DNA of 64,000 bases from TH-plancto1 sp043777375 (lineage in GTDB: Bacteria; Planctomycetota; Planctomycetia; Planctomycetales; Planctomycetaceae). Shown piece after piece: positions 26,799 through 35,075 of this stretch. A program made the translations under genes and the position numbers. Every line of letters starts with the position of its first letter. Within the stretch, counting starts at the first letter, position 1. The stretch spans positions 1-64,000 of the forward strand of contig JAYWHX010000041.1 in NCBI GenBank assembly GCA_043777375.1, read 5' to 3'. The notes under the pieces are model-generated. The model was not told the DNA's origin. It made no database searches and was given only the letters and a program-made list of their open reading frames with translations.

Positions 26799-27512
26799 TT
26801 AAGAGATGTCAAGAATCAGCGGGGCCACATCCCGCGCAATGAACCGGCTCGACGAGATCGACAAGTGCCCGCCCCAGTGGCCGGTCTGAAGCATGCTCCA
26901 CTGATATCCCACGTTGCGTAAGACTGCCGCATCGGAGTGAGCGGCCTCCGTCACAGTCCGCGGCGTAAATCCCAGATTCCCCGCCGAGACACAGTGCCGC
27001 CCGTCAGTTGTCCCCAGGAGCAGCGTCGCGACTCCCAAAAACAAAAAGTCCCCGTGAGAGCAGAAGTTCCAGATCCCTCGCTCGGTCCGCGAGACGGCCA
27101 CCTTCAAGGAATAGCTCGGTGAGAGCGCTGGAACCAGCATGATCCCGCCGGTGATCTTCCTCTGCGGCTCCAAGGCCTCCAGCGTGTAGGCAATCATCGC
27201 CCCGCCGCCGGAATGCCCCACCAGATGCACGGGACGGCCAGGGTACTCGTTCTGGTAAGTGGCGATCTTGCCAGCCAGGAGCGTCGCTTGCTCCGTATGT
27301 CTTCGCCGAGACCGCAGGCTCCACAGCTGCCAGAATCGTCCGTAGGTCCAGTCGTAAATCTCGATGGCCTGCGCGATCCCGCCCAGAGCCAGCCCGCGCG
27401 CGATGCGGCGGTTGAGATGGCTATACCCCTCAATCCCCGGCAAGACGATGACCAATCCCCGGTCGAGTCGCTCTGCCGTTCGCAGTTCCGCCAACGCAGT
27501 TCTCGTGGTCAC
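26799..27512 (-). CDS. Alpha/beta hydrolase
   Basis: 237 aa from a GTG at 27512 that overlaps the stop of the upstream permease-like gene by four bases (GTGA), implying translational coupling. There is an oxyanion strand LVIVLPGIEGYSHLNRRI, the nucleophile elbow HLVGHSGGGAM, and a C-terminal GHWGGHLSI with the likely catalytic His. No signal peptide. The lid region around YDWTYGRFWQLW is unusual and aromatic, suggesting a lipid or glycan ester substrate, but that is a guess. Coupling to a membrane protein hints that the two act on the same process. Confidence 0.8.
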   Translation of the reverse strand: MTTRTALAELRTAERLDRGLVIVLPGIEGYSHLNRRIARGLALGGIAQAIEIYDWTYGRFWQLWSLRSRRRHTEQATLLAGKIATYQNEYPGRPVHLVGHSGGGAMIAYTLEALEPQRKITGGIMLVPALSPSYSLKVAVSRTERGIWNFCSHGDFLFLGVATLLLGTTDGRHCVSAGNLGFTPRTVTEAAHSDAAVLRNVGYQWSMLQTGHWGGHLSISSSRFIARDVAPLILDIS

Positions 27513-29023
27513 ACCAGTTCATCCTGCTTCTTGGCAAACCAATTCGGAATCATCCGGCGGCACAGCTGGTTCCAGCCCCACGCCAGCGGGAGCAATACCA
27601 ACGGACCCAGCCACGGGTGAACCATGACCGATATTGGCACTGTGATGACCAAGATGAGAATGATCGCGAAGATCAAACCCAACCCGGAAAAAATTCCCGA
27701 CCAAGAGAACGGCACCAGTGGAGACAACACAAAGAACGGCCCGCTGGCCTGCAACAAGATCGCCCCGCCGACCATGACCGGAGCCATATCCATCGGGGCA
27801 TACAGCAGCACACCCACCAGGCATCCGGCATACAGGAACAGATCCGGCTGCATCAGCTTCCAGGCCCCGCGGCCCCATCCATCGCAGATCTCGATGGCGC
27901 TGTGGGGAGTCATGAGCAGCGATGGCAGCGTTTTCTCCTTGATCTCACGCTGCAGGCAGTCACTGACCTTGCCCCGTCCGATAAACATCATCAAGCCGGT
28001 CGTAATGACCAGGAGCGCCATCCCCAACCCACGATACGCGGGGTCATTCAAACACGTGAGGAACAGCGTGCCTCCCAGGCACCCTACGATCAGCAGAGTT
28101 CGAGCCAGGACGTTCTGTGAGCCATCGGTATGAACGTAATACGCCTGCCAGGCCAGTCCGTCATCCCAAACCGGTCGGCTGGGGCGGGACTTCGATTTCG
28201 AGGGGCGCAGCGGTTTCGGTGCGTTCTCAGGTGTCGCCGGAACCTCGGCTTCATCCAAGCAAGTGAAATAGACTCGCCTCCACGCCCACAAGCTGAGTCC
28301 GGCAATGGCCAAATGCAACAAGAGTGGAAACAGATTCAACTCAGAGGGGTGTGGTGACCGCAACGAATAGTACAAACAAGAGGTCGTTCGCCCATACTTG
28401 AGACTGTCGAACGCGTATTCGACCCACAACGGAACATTATACGGAGTCAGATAATGCGCAGCTGCGACCAGCAGGGAGGGGATTGTCAGAGCGAAGTCGA
28501 TGAACGCGGGCAGAAGCAGAATCATCCGCGACATGGCTCGATCGGGTGAGTAGTGCCCGAGTAACAGTCCCCCACAAACCGTCATGCAGAACAGCCCCAG
28601 CAGCAACACCTCGACCTGCATGATCTGATGCAGTGTCGGGCCCCCGAGGGAGTAGGCCAGAACGAGCATCGGGATACGAATGATCCACACGCTCAGAAAC
28701 GAGGTGGTCACAAGCATCAGCCGGACCAGTACTGCTTGCCGGGCCTCAATCCCCGAGAGATACAGTAGGCCCACCAGTCCCGACGCTCGGTCCCCAGCCA
28801 CGTCGCCTGCCAGACGAACCGCTAACAGGACTGCCAGCGCCGCATGGATCACGGTCATCGCCCGCAAGAGCGCCATCCCCGTCTCATACGGGTCCAATTG
28901 CGACACTGTGAACAGAGTCGAGAACGCGAACCCGGCGTACAACAAACGAATCACCGTCGAGTCGATTCGCCGAGACTCGCGGGGTGCTTGGGAGATGAAC
29001 AGCGGGAACGCATTCGAGAACAT
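27509..29023 (-). CDS. Polytopic membrane protein, ABC-2 permease-like
   Basis: 504 aa with about twelve hydrophobic segments in two halves separated by a charged loop near residues 260-290 (PENAPKPLRPSKSKSRPSRP). Segments such as VRLAGDVAGDRASGLVGLLYLSG and CLQREIKEKTLPSLLMTPHS resemble the coupling-helix pattern (DREKGTLxxLLxTP) of ABC-2-type permeases, appearing once per half. No ATP-binding subunit is adjacent, so any ATPase must be encoded elsewhere. The gene is translationally coupled to the alpha/beta hydrolase downstream. Substrate unknown. Confidence 0.7.
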   Translation of the reverse strand: MFSNAFPLFISQAPRESRRIDSTVIRLLYAGFAFSTLFTVSQLDPYETGMALLRAMTVIHAALAVLLAVRLAGDVAGDRASGLVGLLYLSGIEARQAVLVRLMLVTTSFLSVWIIRIPMLVLAYSLGGPTLHQIMQVEVLLLGLFCMTVCGGLLLGHYSPDRAMSRMILLLPAFIDFALTIPSLLVAAAHYLTPYNVPLWVEYAFDSLKYGRTTSCLYYSLRSPHPSELNLFPLLLHLAIAGLSLWAWRRVYFTCLDEAEVPATPENAPKPLRPSKSKSRPSRPVWDDGLAWQAYYVHTDGSQNVLARTLLIVGCLGGTLFLTCLNDPAYRGLGMALLVITTGLMMFIGRGKVSDCLQREIKEKTLPSLLMTPHSAIEICDGWGRGAWKLMQPDLFLYAGCLVGVLLYAPMDMAPVMVGGAILLQASGPFFVLSPLVPFSWSGIFSGLGLIFAIILILVITVPISVMVHPWLGPLVLLPLAWGWNQLCRRMIPNWFAKKQDELV

Positions 29024-29113
29024 GCGTCAATCTTCACGGGAAGCACCGAGGGACGGCAAATGAGAGTCGCTGAATTCGTAGAATTATGCCGAACGGTGAC
29101 ACCTTGACCACCA

Positions 29114-29145
29114 GCCAGCAGAAGTCTTACGACTTCCGCTACAGC
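29114..29145. repeat. Short palindromic repeat between permease and trpB genes
   Basis: It contains the perfect hairpin GAAGTCTTACGACTTC (6-bp stem, four-base loop) flanked by AGCA and CGCTACA. A close relative occurs at 35047-35075 (GAAGTCTCACGACTTC, then GCTACGG), so this is a repeated unit, not a chance hairpin. It lies 3' of trpB and could also act as a weak terminator. Confidence 0.6.
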
Positions 29146-29147
29146 AC

Positions 29148-30359
29148 TTAGAGATCCTGCCCGGTCAGCCGGGCCACCTCGTAAACATCCTTATCCCCTC
29201 GCCCGGAGAGGCAAACCACAATCACATCGCTCGGCGACCGCTTCTTGGCGTTCTCGATGGCCTGGGCGATGGCATGGGAGCTTTCGATGGCGGGGAGAAT
29301 GCCTTCCTGGCGGGCGACGAGTTGATACGTCGCGAGGGCCGCATCGTCTTCACACGCGGTGTAGGTCACGCGGCCCGTGTCCTTCCAATAGCTGTGCTCA
29401 GGGCCGACGCCGGGGTAGTCGAGACCAGCAGAGATCGAATGCACATCCAGCGTCTGGCCGTCGTCATCTTGCAGCACGTAGCTGTAGCTGCCGTGGAGGA
29501 TTCCCTTGACGCCGTAAGAGAGCGGGCTGGCGTGGTCGCCGGGGTTGGGACCGCGTCCACCCGCTTCGACCCCGACCAAGGCCACGGTCGTGTCCTCGAC
29601 GAACGGGTAGAAAATCCCCGCCGAGTTCGAACCGCCGCCGACGCAGGCGATTACCTCATCCGGCAACCGTCCCAGCTGATCAAGGCACTGCTGCCGACAC
29701 TCTTTGCCGATGATCGATTGGAAGTCCCGAACAATCATCGGGAACGGATGCGGGCCGACGACCGAGCCGAGGATGTAGTGCGTGTCCCCGACGCTGGCCA
29801 TCCAGTCCCGCATTGCCTCGTTGATCGCATCCCGCAACGTCCGTGATCCGCTGGTCACCGGACGGACCTCAGCTCCCATCGTTCGCATGATGAAGACATT
29901 CAGCTTCTGTCGACGGATGTCTTCCTCACCCATGTAGACCACACACGGCAAGCCGAACCGGGCACAGGCTGTGGCGGTGGCGACGCCGTGTTGACCGGCA
30001 CCGGTTTCGGCGATGATGCGAGTTTTACCCATCCGCTTGGCGAGCAGCACTTGACCGATCGTGTTATTGATCTTGTGAGCGCCGGTCAGATTCAGATCCT
30101 CCCGCTTGAAGTAGATATTCGCCCCACCCGCGTATTCAGTCAGCCGCTCCGCGAAATAGAGCGGGCTGGGCCGACCGACGAAATACTTGTACAGATCCGC
30201 CAACTCCCGCTGAAACTCCGGGTCCGCCTGCGCCCGGTGGAACTCGTCCGTCAGTTCTTCCAGAGCATGCATCAGCGTCTCGGGAACAAACCGGCGACCG
30301 AACTCCCCAAAGCGACCTTGGGCATCGGGAACATTCTTCGTGGCAGCGGCAACGGTCAT
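29148..30359 (-). CDS. trpB: Tryptophan synthase beta chain
   Basis: 403 aa, the length of TrpB1. It carries the PLP-lysine motif TGAHKINNT (Lys96), KREDLNLTG, ETGAGQHGVATA, the phosphate-binding GGGSNSAGIFYPF and VCLSGRGDKD at the C-terminus. It joins indole (from TrpA) and serine to make tryptophan in the cytoplasm. AAGG lies upstream of the ATG. The trpA and other trp genes are not adjacent, as often in Planctomycetes, so its partner subunit must be elsewhere. Confidence 0.98.
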   Translation of the reverse strand: MTVAAATKNVPDAQGRFGEFGRRFVPETLMHALEELTDEFHRAQADPEFQRELADLYKYFVGRPSPLYFAERLTEYAGGANIYFKREDLNLTGAHKINNTIGQVLLAKRMGKTRIIAETGAGQHGVATATACARFGLPCVVYMGEEDIRRQKLNVFIMRTMGAEVRPVTSGSRTLRDAINEAMRDWMASVGDTHYILGSVVGPHPFPMIVRDFQSIIGKECRQQCLDQLGRLPDEVIACVGGGSNSAGIFYPFVEDTTVALVGVEAGGRGPNPGDHASPLSYGVKGILHGSYSYVLQDDDGQTLDVHSISAGLDYPGVGPEHSYWKDTGRVTYTACEDDAALATYQLVARQEGILPAIESSHAIAQAIENAKKRSPSDVIVVCLSGRGDKDVYEVARLTGQDL

Positions 30360-30418
30360 GACGAAACCTTGTGAATCAGCAGTCCAGCGAGCGGGGCGGC
30401 GTCAGCCCCCCGAGTTGT

Positions 30419-30498
30419 GTGAGCGGCACGGCGCTAGCCGCCGGTTCTGCGGGCTTCGAGCGGTCAGGGGAACCGGCGGCTAGCGCCGTACCGCTCAC
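30419..30498. repeat. Inverted repeat, 28-bp arms, upstream of trpB
   Basis: The arms at 30419-30446 and 30471-30498 are reverse complements at 27 of 28 positions and flank 24 bp. They contain GGCGCTAGCCGCCGG and its complement. The element lies between trpB and the DUF4276 gene. The motif belongs to the class of dispersed palindromes seen elsewhere in the window; other copies of this exact motif are not in view. Confidence 0.75.
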
Positions 30499-30578
30499 TG
30501 AGGTGATTATTGCCAGTCCAAGCCAGCGCGTCGAATGGTTGCCCAGAATTTAGCCCTGATCCTCAGTCAATCAAGCCA

Positions 30579-31220
30579 TCAAATCACCGCACCGCCATCA
30601 TCGGGAATCGCCATCCGTTCGATTTCCCGACAGAGTTTGTCAAAAGATGGGGATTTTGAGGGGCCGTTTCGGCACAGATTGAGATCCATCACAGCTGAGA
30701 ACTTGGGCTGATCGACGGTTTCCTTGTACTTACCTCCTCGAAATCTGTCCTCAATCCATTTCTTCTTCGCCCCACGGGTTTCCGGATCGGCGGGGACTTG
30801 GCCTGGCTCAATAGCAAGGTAGCCTGTCAACGATTTCGCAGCAGCGACAAACCAGGTCTCGTATTCATTCACCGCAAAAACGCAGGCAATACGGAGATGA
30901 GAAGCGATCTCAGTTGCACGGCGCTTGAGATTTGGGCCGAGTGTCGCTGCACATCCGCCTTCCGCATCAAGCAAAATGAGAACACACTTTCGTACAGACG
31001 ATTCACAATGTTCCGTCAGCTTTCTCTCTGCAATTCCAACGGCCCTCATGAGGCATGGATCGTCGACTTTGAGGAGACTTGAAGCGGGCATTCGGATTGG
31101 TTTCAAGACATCAAAATAAACCTCTGGACAATAGGCCTGCCCGATTCGACGAATCAGAATCGGAAGTGATGAGACCTCACCATCACCTTCCACGATTGGA
31201 GCCACGACGACACGAGTCAT
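30579..31220 (-). CDS. DUF4276 family protein, TOPRIM-like, partner of the upstream ATPase
   Basis: 213 aa. The start overlaps the end of the ATPase gene by four bases. The N-terminus has VVVAPIVEGDGEVSSLPIL with Glu11 and Glu15, followed by LILLDAEGGC with Asp85 and Glu87, and AVNEYETWFVA (Glu118, Glu120), the characteristic features of DUF4276. The first two blocks resemble the Glu and DxD/DxE motifs of TOPRIM nucleases of the OLD type. The C-terminal part (GAKKKWIEDRFRGGKYKETVDQPKF) is also typical of the family. Families of this kind are found beside RecF/OLD-like ATPases, and some such pairs act in phage exclusion. A nuclease role here is inference. Confidence 0.75.
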   Translation of the reverse strand: MTRVVVAPIVEGDGEVSSLPILIRRIGQAYCPEVYFDVLKPIRMPASSLLKVDDPCLMRAVGIAERKLTEHCESSVRKCVLILLDAEGGCAATLGPNLKRRATEIASHLRIACVFAVNEYETWFVAAAKSLTGYLAIEPGQVPADPETRGAKKKWIEDRFRGGKYKETVDQPKFSAVMDLNLCRNGPSKSPSFDKLCREIERMAIPDDGGAVI

Positions 31221-32410
31221 AGCGGTGACGTTTCCTCAACTGGCCGGTCGATTCGCGGTTCAAGTTGATCCATCCGGAGAAGTTCACCCGGAGTGTAGAG
31301 GTGATCGCGTATTGCTGACGCCGAAGCGCGATCTATCGTGGCAATGACCGTGCCTCCGGATTCGTCAGAGACCGCGAACAACGAGTCTGTCTCGATGTCG
31401 AGACGATCCAGCAGGTCCGGGCTGTGAGTCGTGATGAGGATTTGAGTGTTGACGGAGGCTTCGCGTAGGGCGTCGAGAAGGACTGCCATAGCCGCCGGGT
31501 GCAAACCTGTTTCAGGCTCCTCGATACCGATCACATGGGACGAGTCACGCTGACCGAGGTGTTGGAGCGCCGCGACGAGAACTGCAAGGGACCGCAGCGT
31601 TCCATCAGACATATTCTGAGAATCGAAAGTGCGAGGAAGGGATTCACCGTGTACTTGCTGCACAAATTCGAGAAACCCGTATCCACTGAATTCCAATGGT
31701 TTAACTTCGATTAAGCCCGGAACGATTTGTGACAAATACTCGACAACTCTAGTCCACGTAGCTGGTTGTTCCCGTGCCAGCCGAGAAATGACACTAGCGA
31801 TGTTTCTACCGTTCTCGTTCAGAGCAGCTTCCGGCTCTATGCGGTGCGGCATTCGAATCTGATCTGGGGTCGGCTGGTAGCGATCGATTGCCGAAAGTGC
31901 ATCGCAAATCGTACGGAACAATGGAATGGAGGCAGGGATTGGCAGCAGTAAGAGGTCCTCTGCATATTCATACTCGCTCAGCTTTTCATAAGTTGAAAAT
32001 TCAACCTTGCCAGCCTTACAGATCAATACATCAATCACATCTCCGCTAAGTGCGTCTTCAACCCAAAGCGATTCTTCCTCGACCCAAAAACCTCTTTTTT
32101 TGGACGCAACCTCGACAGAATATCTCGCATATTTTCCGGGCAGTTGAATATCCAGCTCGATGCGAAAACTTCGAGGATAACTCTCGCGTCGATTGAAAAC
32201 TCCTCGGATGCCTCCCCTGCTCTCCAGGGCATGCGACAATGAACCGGGTGACAACGCATCCGCAACAAACTGCAGTGCATCCAGGAAATTACTCTTGCCC
32301 GCCCCATTCCGCCCCACGAATACATTGAACCGCCCCAATGTTACATCACATTTGGCGATGCTCTTGTAGTTGTGGATCACCACTCGGCGAATCAGCGGCG
32401 GTTTGTCCAT
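31217..32410 (-). CDS. RecF/OLD-like AAA ATPase (AAA_21)
   Basis: 397 aa; GGAG lies eight bases before the ATG. It has an SMC/RecF-type ATPase architecture: IHNYKSIAKCDVTLGRFNVFVGRNGAGKSNFLDAL with Walker A at 33-40, a signature-like MSDGTLRSLAVLVAAL, Walker B VIGIEEPETGLHP (around residue 295) and the D-loop/switch ILITTHSPDLLDRL. It lacks a fused TOPRIM domain; that role may be supplied by the coupled DUF4276 protein downstream (four-base overlap). It follows thiC by 28 bp, so transcription could run through from there. Such ATPase/DUF4276 pairs are candidate defence modules; function unproven. Confidence 0.85.
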   Translation of the reverse strand: MDKPPLIRRVVIHNYKSIAKCDVTLGRFNVFVGRNGAGKSNFLDALQFVADALSPGSLSHALESRGGIRGVFNRRESYPRSFRIELDIQLPGKYARYSVEVASKKRGFWVEEESLWVEDALSGDVIDVLICKAGKVEFSTYEKLSEYEYAEDLLLLPIPASIPLFRTICDALSAIDRYQPTPDQIRMPHRIEPEAALNENGRNIASVISRLAREQPATWTRVVEYLSQIVPGLIEVKPLEFSGYGFLEFVQQVHGESLPRTFDSQNMSDGTLRSLAVLVAALQHLGQRDSSHVIGIEEPETGLHPAAMAVLLDALREASVNTQILITTHSPDLLDRLDIETDSLFAVSDESGGTVIATIDRASASAIRDHLYTPGELLRMDQLEPRIDRPVEETSPL

Positions 32411-32438
32411 GTGTCGATCTCCTCACGCGGCGCGGCCA

Positions 32439-34286
32439 TCACCCGCCCAACTGGACCAGTTCCTCGTCCTGCAGCTTCTTCGCCACATCGGGATCCACGT
32501 AGTCGCTGTGGCAATCGGCCTTCTTCCCGGCATCGGCTCCGAGGGCTTTACGGGTTTTGCTGGCGAGTTTGTGGATCTCGTCGGGGCTGAGGACGCCGCG
32601 TTTGGCGAGGATCTCTTGCTGCTCGACAGAGAGGGCGGCGGTGACCTTGGCCTTGTCCCAGCGGTAGCCTTCTTCCTTGCCGCTGGCGAACTCGACGATC
32701 TCTTTGCTGATGCGGACGCTGCACCAGTCGTGGCCGCACATCGCGCAGAAGTCGGTGTCGACATCGAGGTCTTCGTCGTGGTAGGCCCGAGCGGTGTCGG
32801 GATCGAAGCTCAGCTCGAAGTGCTTCTCCCAGTTGAGAGCGGCGCGGGCCTTCGTCAGTTCGTCATCGCGATCGCGGGTTCCGGGAATTCCGAGAGCCAC
32901 GTCGGCAGCGTGGGCGGCGATCTTGTAGGCGATGCACCCCTGCTTCACGTCGTCCTTCTTCGGCAGACCCAGATGCTCCTTCGGCGTCACGTAGCACAAC
33001 ATGCTGGCCCCGTGGTAGCCCGCAGCTGTGGCCCCGATGCAGCTGGTGATGTGGTCGTAACCGGGAAAGATGTCGGTGACGAGCGGCCCGAGGACGTAGA
33101 ACGGAGCTCCATGGCAGAGGGTCCGCTGAAGCTTCATGTTGTATTCGATCTGGTCGAACGGGACGTGCCCCGGCCCCTCGACCATGACCTGCACGCCCTT
33201 GCGCCAGGCTCGCTCGGTCAGTTCGCCAAGGGTACACAGCTCGGCGAGCTGAGCTTGGTCGGTCGCATCGGCCAAGCCACCAGGACGCAGCCCGTCGCCG
33301 ATCGAAAACGTGACATCGTACTTGCGCATGATGTCGCAGATGTCATCCCACGCGGTGTACATGGGGTTCTCTTGATCGTGGTCGATCATCCATTTGGCGA
33401 GCAGCGACCCGCCGCGCGAGACAATCCCGATCAGACGTTTCTTCACGTATTGCAGGTGGTCGTACAACACCCCTGCGTGGATCGTGAAGTAGTCGACCCC
33501 TTGAGCGGCCTGCTGCTTCAACGATTCGAGAATGATCTCGATGTTGAGGTCGTACAGCTTCCTTCCGATGATCATCGAATAGATCGGCACCGTCCCGATC
33601 GGCACGTTGCTGTTCTTGATGATCGCCTGCCGACACTCATCGATGTTGCCGCCGGTGGAGAGGTCCATGACCGTGTCGGCCCCCCACTTCTCGGCCCACT
33701 TGAGCTTCTCGACCTCTTCGTCCGTACTCGATGAGACCGGCGAGGCCCCCATGTTGGCGTTGATCTTGGTCTTCGAGGCCCGCCCGATCGCCATCGGGTC
33801 GAGCTGGTAGCCGAGATGCACCTTGTTGGCCGGGATCACCATCCGTCCAGCGGCGACCTCATCGCGGACCTGAGCGGGAGTGAGGTGGCCCTCGCGTTCG
33901 GCAACGCGCTTCATCTCGGGAGTGATGATGCCGAGGCGGGCGGATTCGAGTTGGGTCGAAGGCTGGAAGCCCGTTGGACAGATGACGGTGCGAGTGGTGC
34001 CGTCAGACTCGACGAAGTGCGTCGAAAGATGCCCATTCTGGCTCTCTACTCTCGCCTCTCCTCTCTCTGTCTTCCACCCCTCCGGCAGAAAATCCCAAGC
34101 CGTCTTCTCACTCGGCTGCGGCATCCCCGGCGTGTCGGGCGAGGCGAACGTCCACTTCCCCTCGGCTCCGGGGGCAATGTGAGCCTTCTTGGCAAAGCTG
34201 CCGGGCGAAGTTCCCGCAGCGGTCGTGGAAGGGTTCAGTCCCAAGGGGGGCAAGGCGTAGGGCAGCATCGAGTTCTCGTGTGACAT
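32439..34286 (-). CDS. thiC: Phosphomethylpyrimidine synthase
   Basis: 615 aa from the ATG at 34286. A radical-SAM enzyme that rearranges aminoimidazole ribotide to HMP-phosphate for thiamine synthesis. It has the ThiC-associated N-terminal region (RTVICPTGFQPSTQLESARLGIITPEMKRVAERE), NANMGASPVSSS, GADTVMDLSTGG, the metal-binding HAGV and EGPGHVP blocks, and the C-terminal FeS motif CAMCGHDWC (Cys514, 517, 522). No TPP riboswitch could be recognised in the 220 bp upstream. No other thi gene is adjacent; the genes downstream are the ATPase/DUF4276 pair. Confidence 0.97.
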   Translation of the reverse strand: MSHENSMLPYALPPLGLNPSTTAAGTSPGSFAKKAHIAPGAEGKWTFASPDTPGMPQPSEKTAWDFLPEGWKTERGEARVESQNGHLSTHFVESDGTTRTVICPTGFQPSTQLESARLGIITPEMKRVAEREGHLTPAQVRDEVAAGRMVIPANKVHLGYQLDPMAIGRASKTKINANMGASPVSSSTDEEVEKLKWAEKWGADTVMDLSTGGNIDECRQAIIKNSNVPIGTVPIYSMIIGRKLYDLNIEIILESLKQQAAQGVDYFTIHAGVLYDHLQYVKKRLIGIVSRGGSLLAKWMIDHDQENPMYTAWDDICDIMRKYDVTFSIGDGLRPGGLADATDQAQLAELCTLGELTERAWRKGVQVMVEGPGHVPFDQIEYNMKLQRTLCHGAPFYVLGPLVTDIFPGYDHITSCIGATAAGYHGASMLCYVTPKEHLGLPKKDDVKQGCIAYKIAAHAADVALGIPGTRDRDDELTKARAALNWEKHFELSFDPDTARAYHDEDLDVDTDFCAMCGHDWCSVRISKEIVEFASGKEEGYRWDKAKVTAALSVEQQEILAKRGVLSPDEIHKLASKTRKALGADAGKKADCHSDYVDPDVAKKLQDEELVQLGG

Positions 34287-34510
34287 GTCGTGTGGTCCTG
34301 GCGGGGGAAAGCCGCAGTCCGTGTGGCGGTGCCCTCTCACGAATCACGTGGCCTTCTGGAAACCACCTCGGGGGCGGTTCCAGAAACACCGAGCGATCCA
34401 TCTAGCACAGCGGTGCCTATCGTAGTCGGCAGACCACTGCCTGCCAATCACTGCCTGAGATTGTATGCATCAACCCTCTCCGAAGCGGCGACTTTCGGCC
34501 TTTCGAATTG

Positions 34511-34954
34511 TCAGCCTGCGGGTTTCAATGGGCTTTCGGTCGATGATCGCTCGTTCTGAAGCTGCTCGATGGTCGCTTGCATCGATTGAAGATTCGCCTT
34601 GAGTTCCAGATGTGCGATGTGTTGGTTGTACGTCAAGCGGTAGGTACGGGAAAGCATTGATGCCAGAAGCATGATCGGTACCGCTCCGTGCCTGAAAGGA
34701 ATCGTAACTGCTCCGGTGATCCACTCGCTAACACTCTCAAGGAGGATCAAGACGAGCATAAATACACATTGAACAGTGAATGCTTTTGGTGTTTCCGGCT
34801 CGCCAGTAGTGACTGCTTTGGCAGGCCGAACGCCCATACCCTCCATTCCCAGCTGTGCCGCTCGCACGAGAGCGGCATCGGCGTTGTCGGCTTGGACGTA
34901 CAAAGCGGACGCGGGCTTCCGATCACGATATCCGTCGACAAAGAAGTACGGCAT
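34511..34954 (-). CDS. Small membrane protein with C-terminal coiled coil
   Basis: 147 aa with GGAG seven bases before the ATG. An N-terminal soluble part of about 55 residues begins MPYFFVDGYRDRKPASALYVQADNADAAL, the look of a small ferredoxin-like fold. One or two membrane segments follow at about 60-100 (TVQCVFMLVLILLESV and HGAVPIMLLASMLS), and then a helical tail with heptads (HLELKANLQSMQATIEQLQNE). I recognise no family. It lies between thiC and the GT-C gene on the same strand but with gaps of over 100 bp, so it is probably its own unit. Composition is less GC-rich than its neighbours. Confidence 0.65.
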   Translation of the reverse strand: MPYFFVDGYRDRKPASALYVQADNADAALVRAAQLGMEGMGVRPAKAVTTGEPETPKAFTVQCVFMLVLILLESVSEWITGAVTIPFRHGAVPIMLLASMLSRTYRLTYNQHIAHLELKANLQSMQATIEQLQNERSSTESPLKPAG

Positions 34955-35046
34955 TAGTCGTCTCCGGAGTCGGGACTCTGGTTCGGTTGGGCTCGTTAGC
35001 TCGGACGCTGATCATACTTTCGATGGTCGTCCAGCAACAGACGAAG

Positions 35047-35075
35047 GCCGAAGTCTCACGACTTCTGCTACGGGA
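35047..35075. repeat. Palindromic repeat overlapping the GT-C gene's 3' end
   Basis: GAAGTCTCACGACTTC followed by TGCTACGG is a relative of the unit at 29114-29145, with the same stem and a different loop. It runs into the last codons of the GT-C gene, whose stop is at 35068-35070, so this copy sits at a gene end. Confidence 0.6.

Noticed and set aside
34287..34510. A TPP riboswitch upstream of thiC
   Set aside because: I looked on the minus strand for the CUGAGA and ACCUGAUCUGGAUAAUGCCAG-type blocks and found neither.
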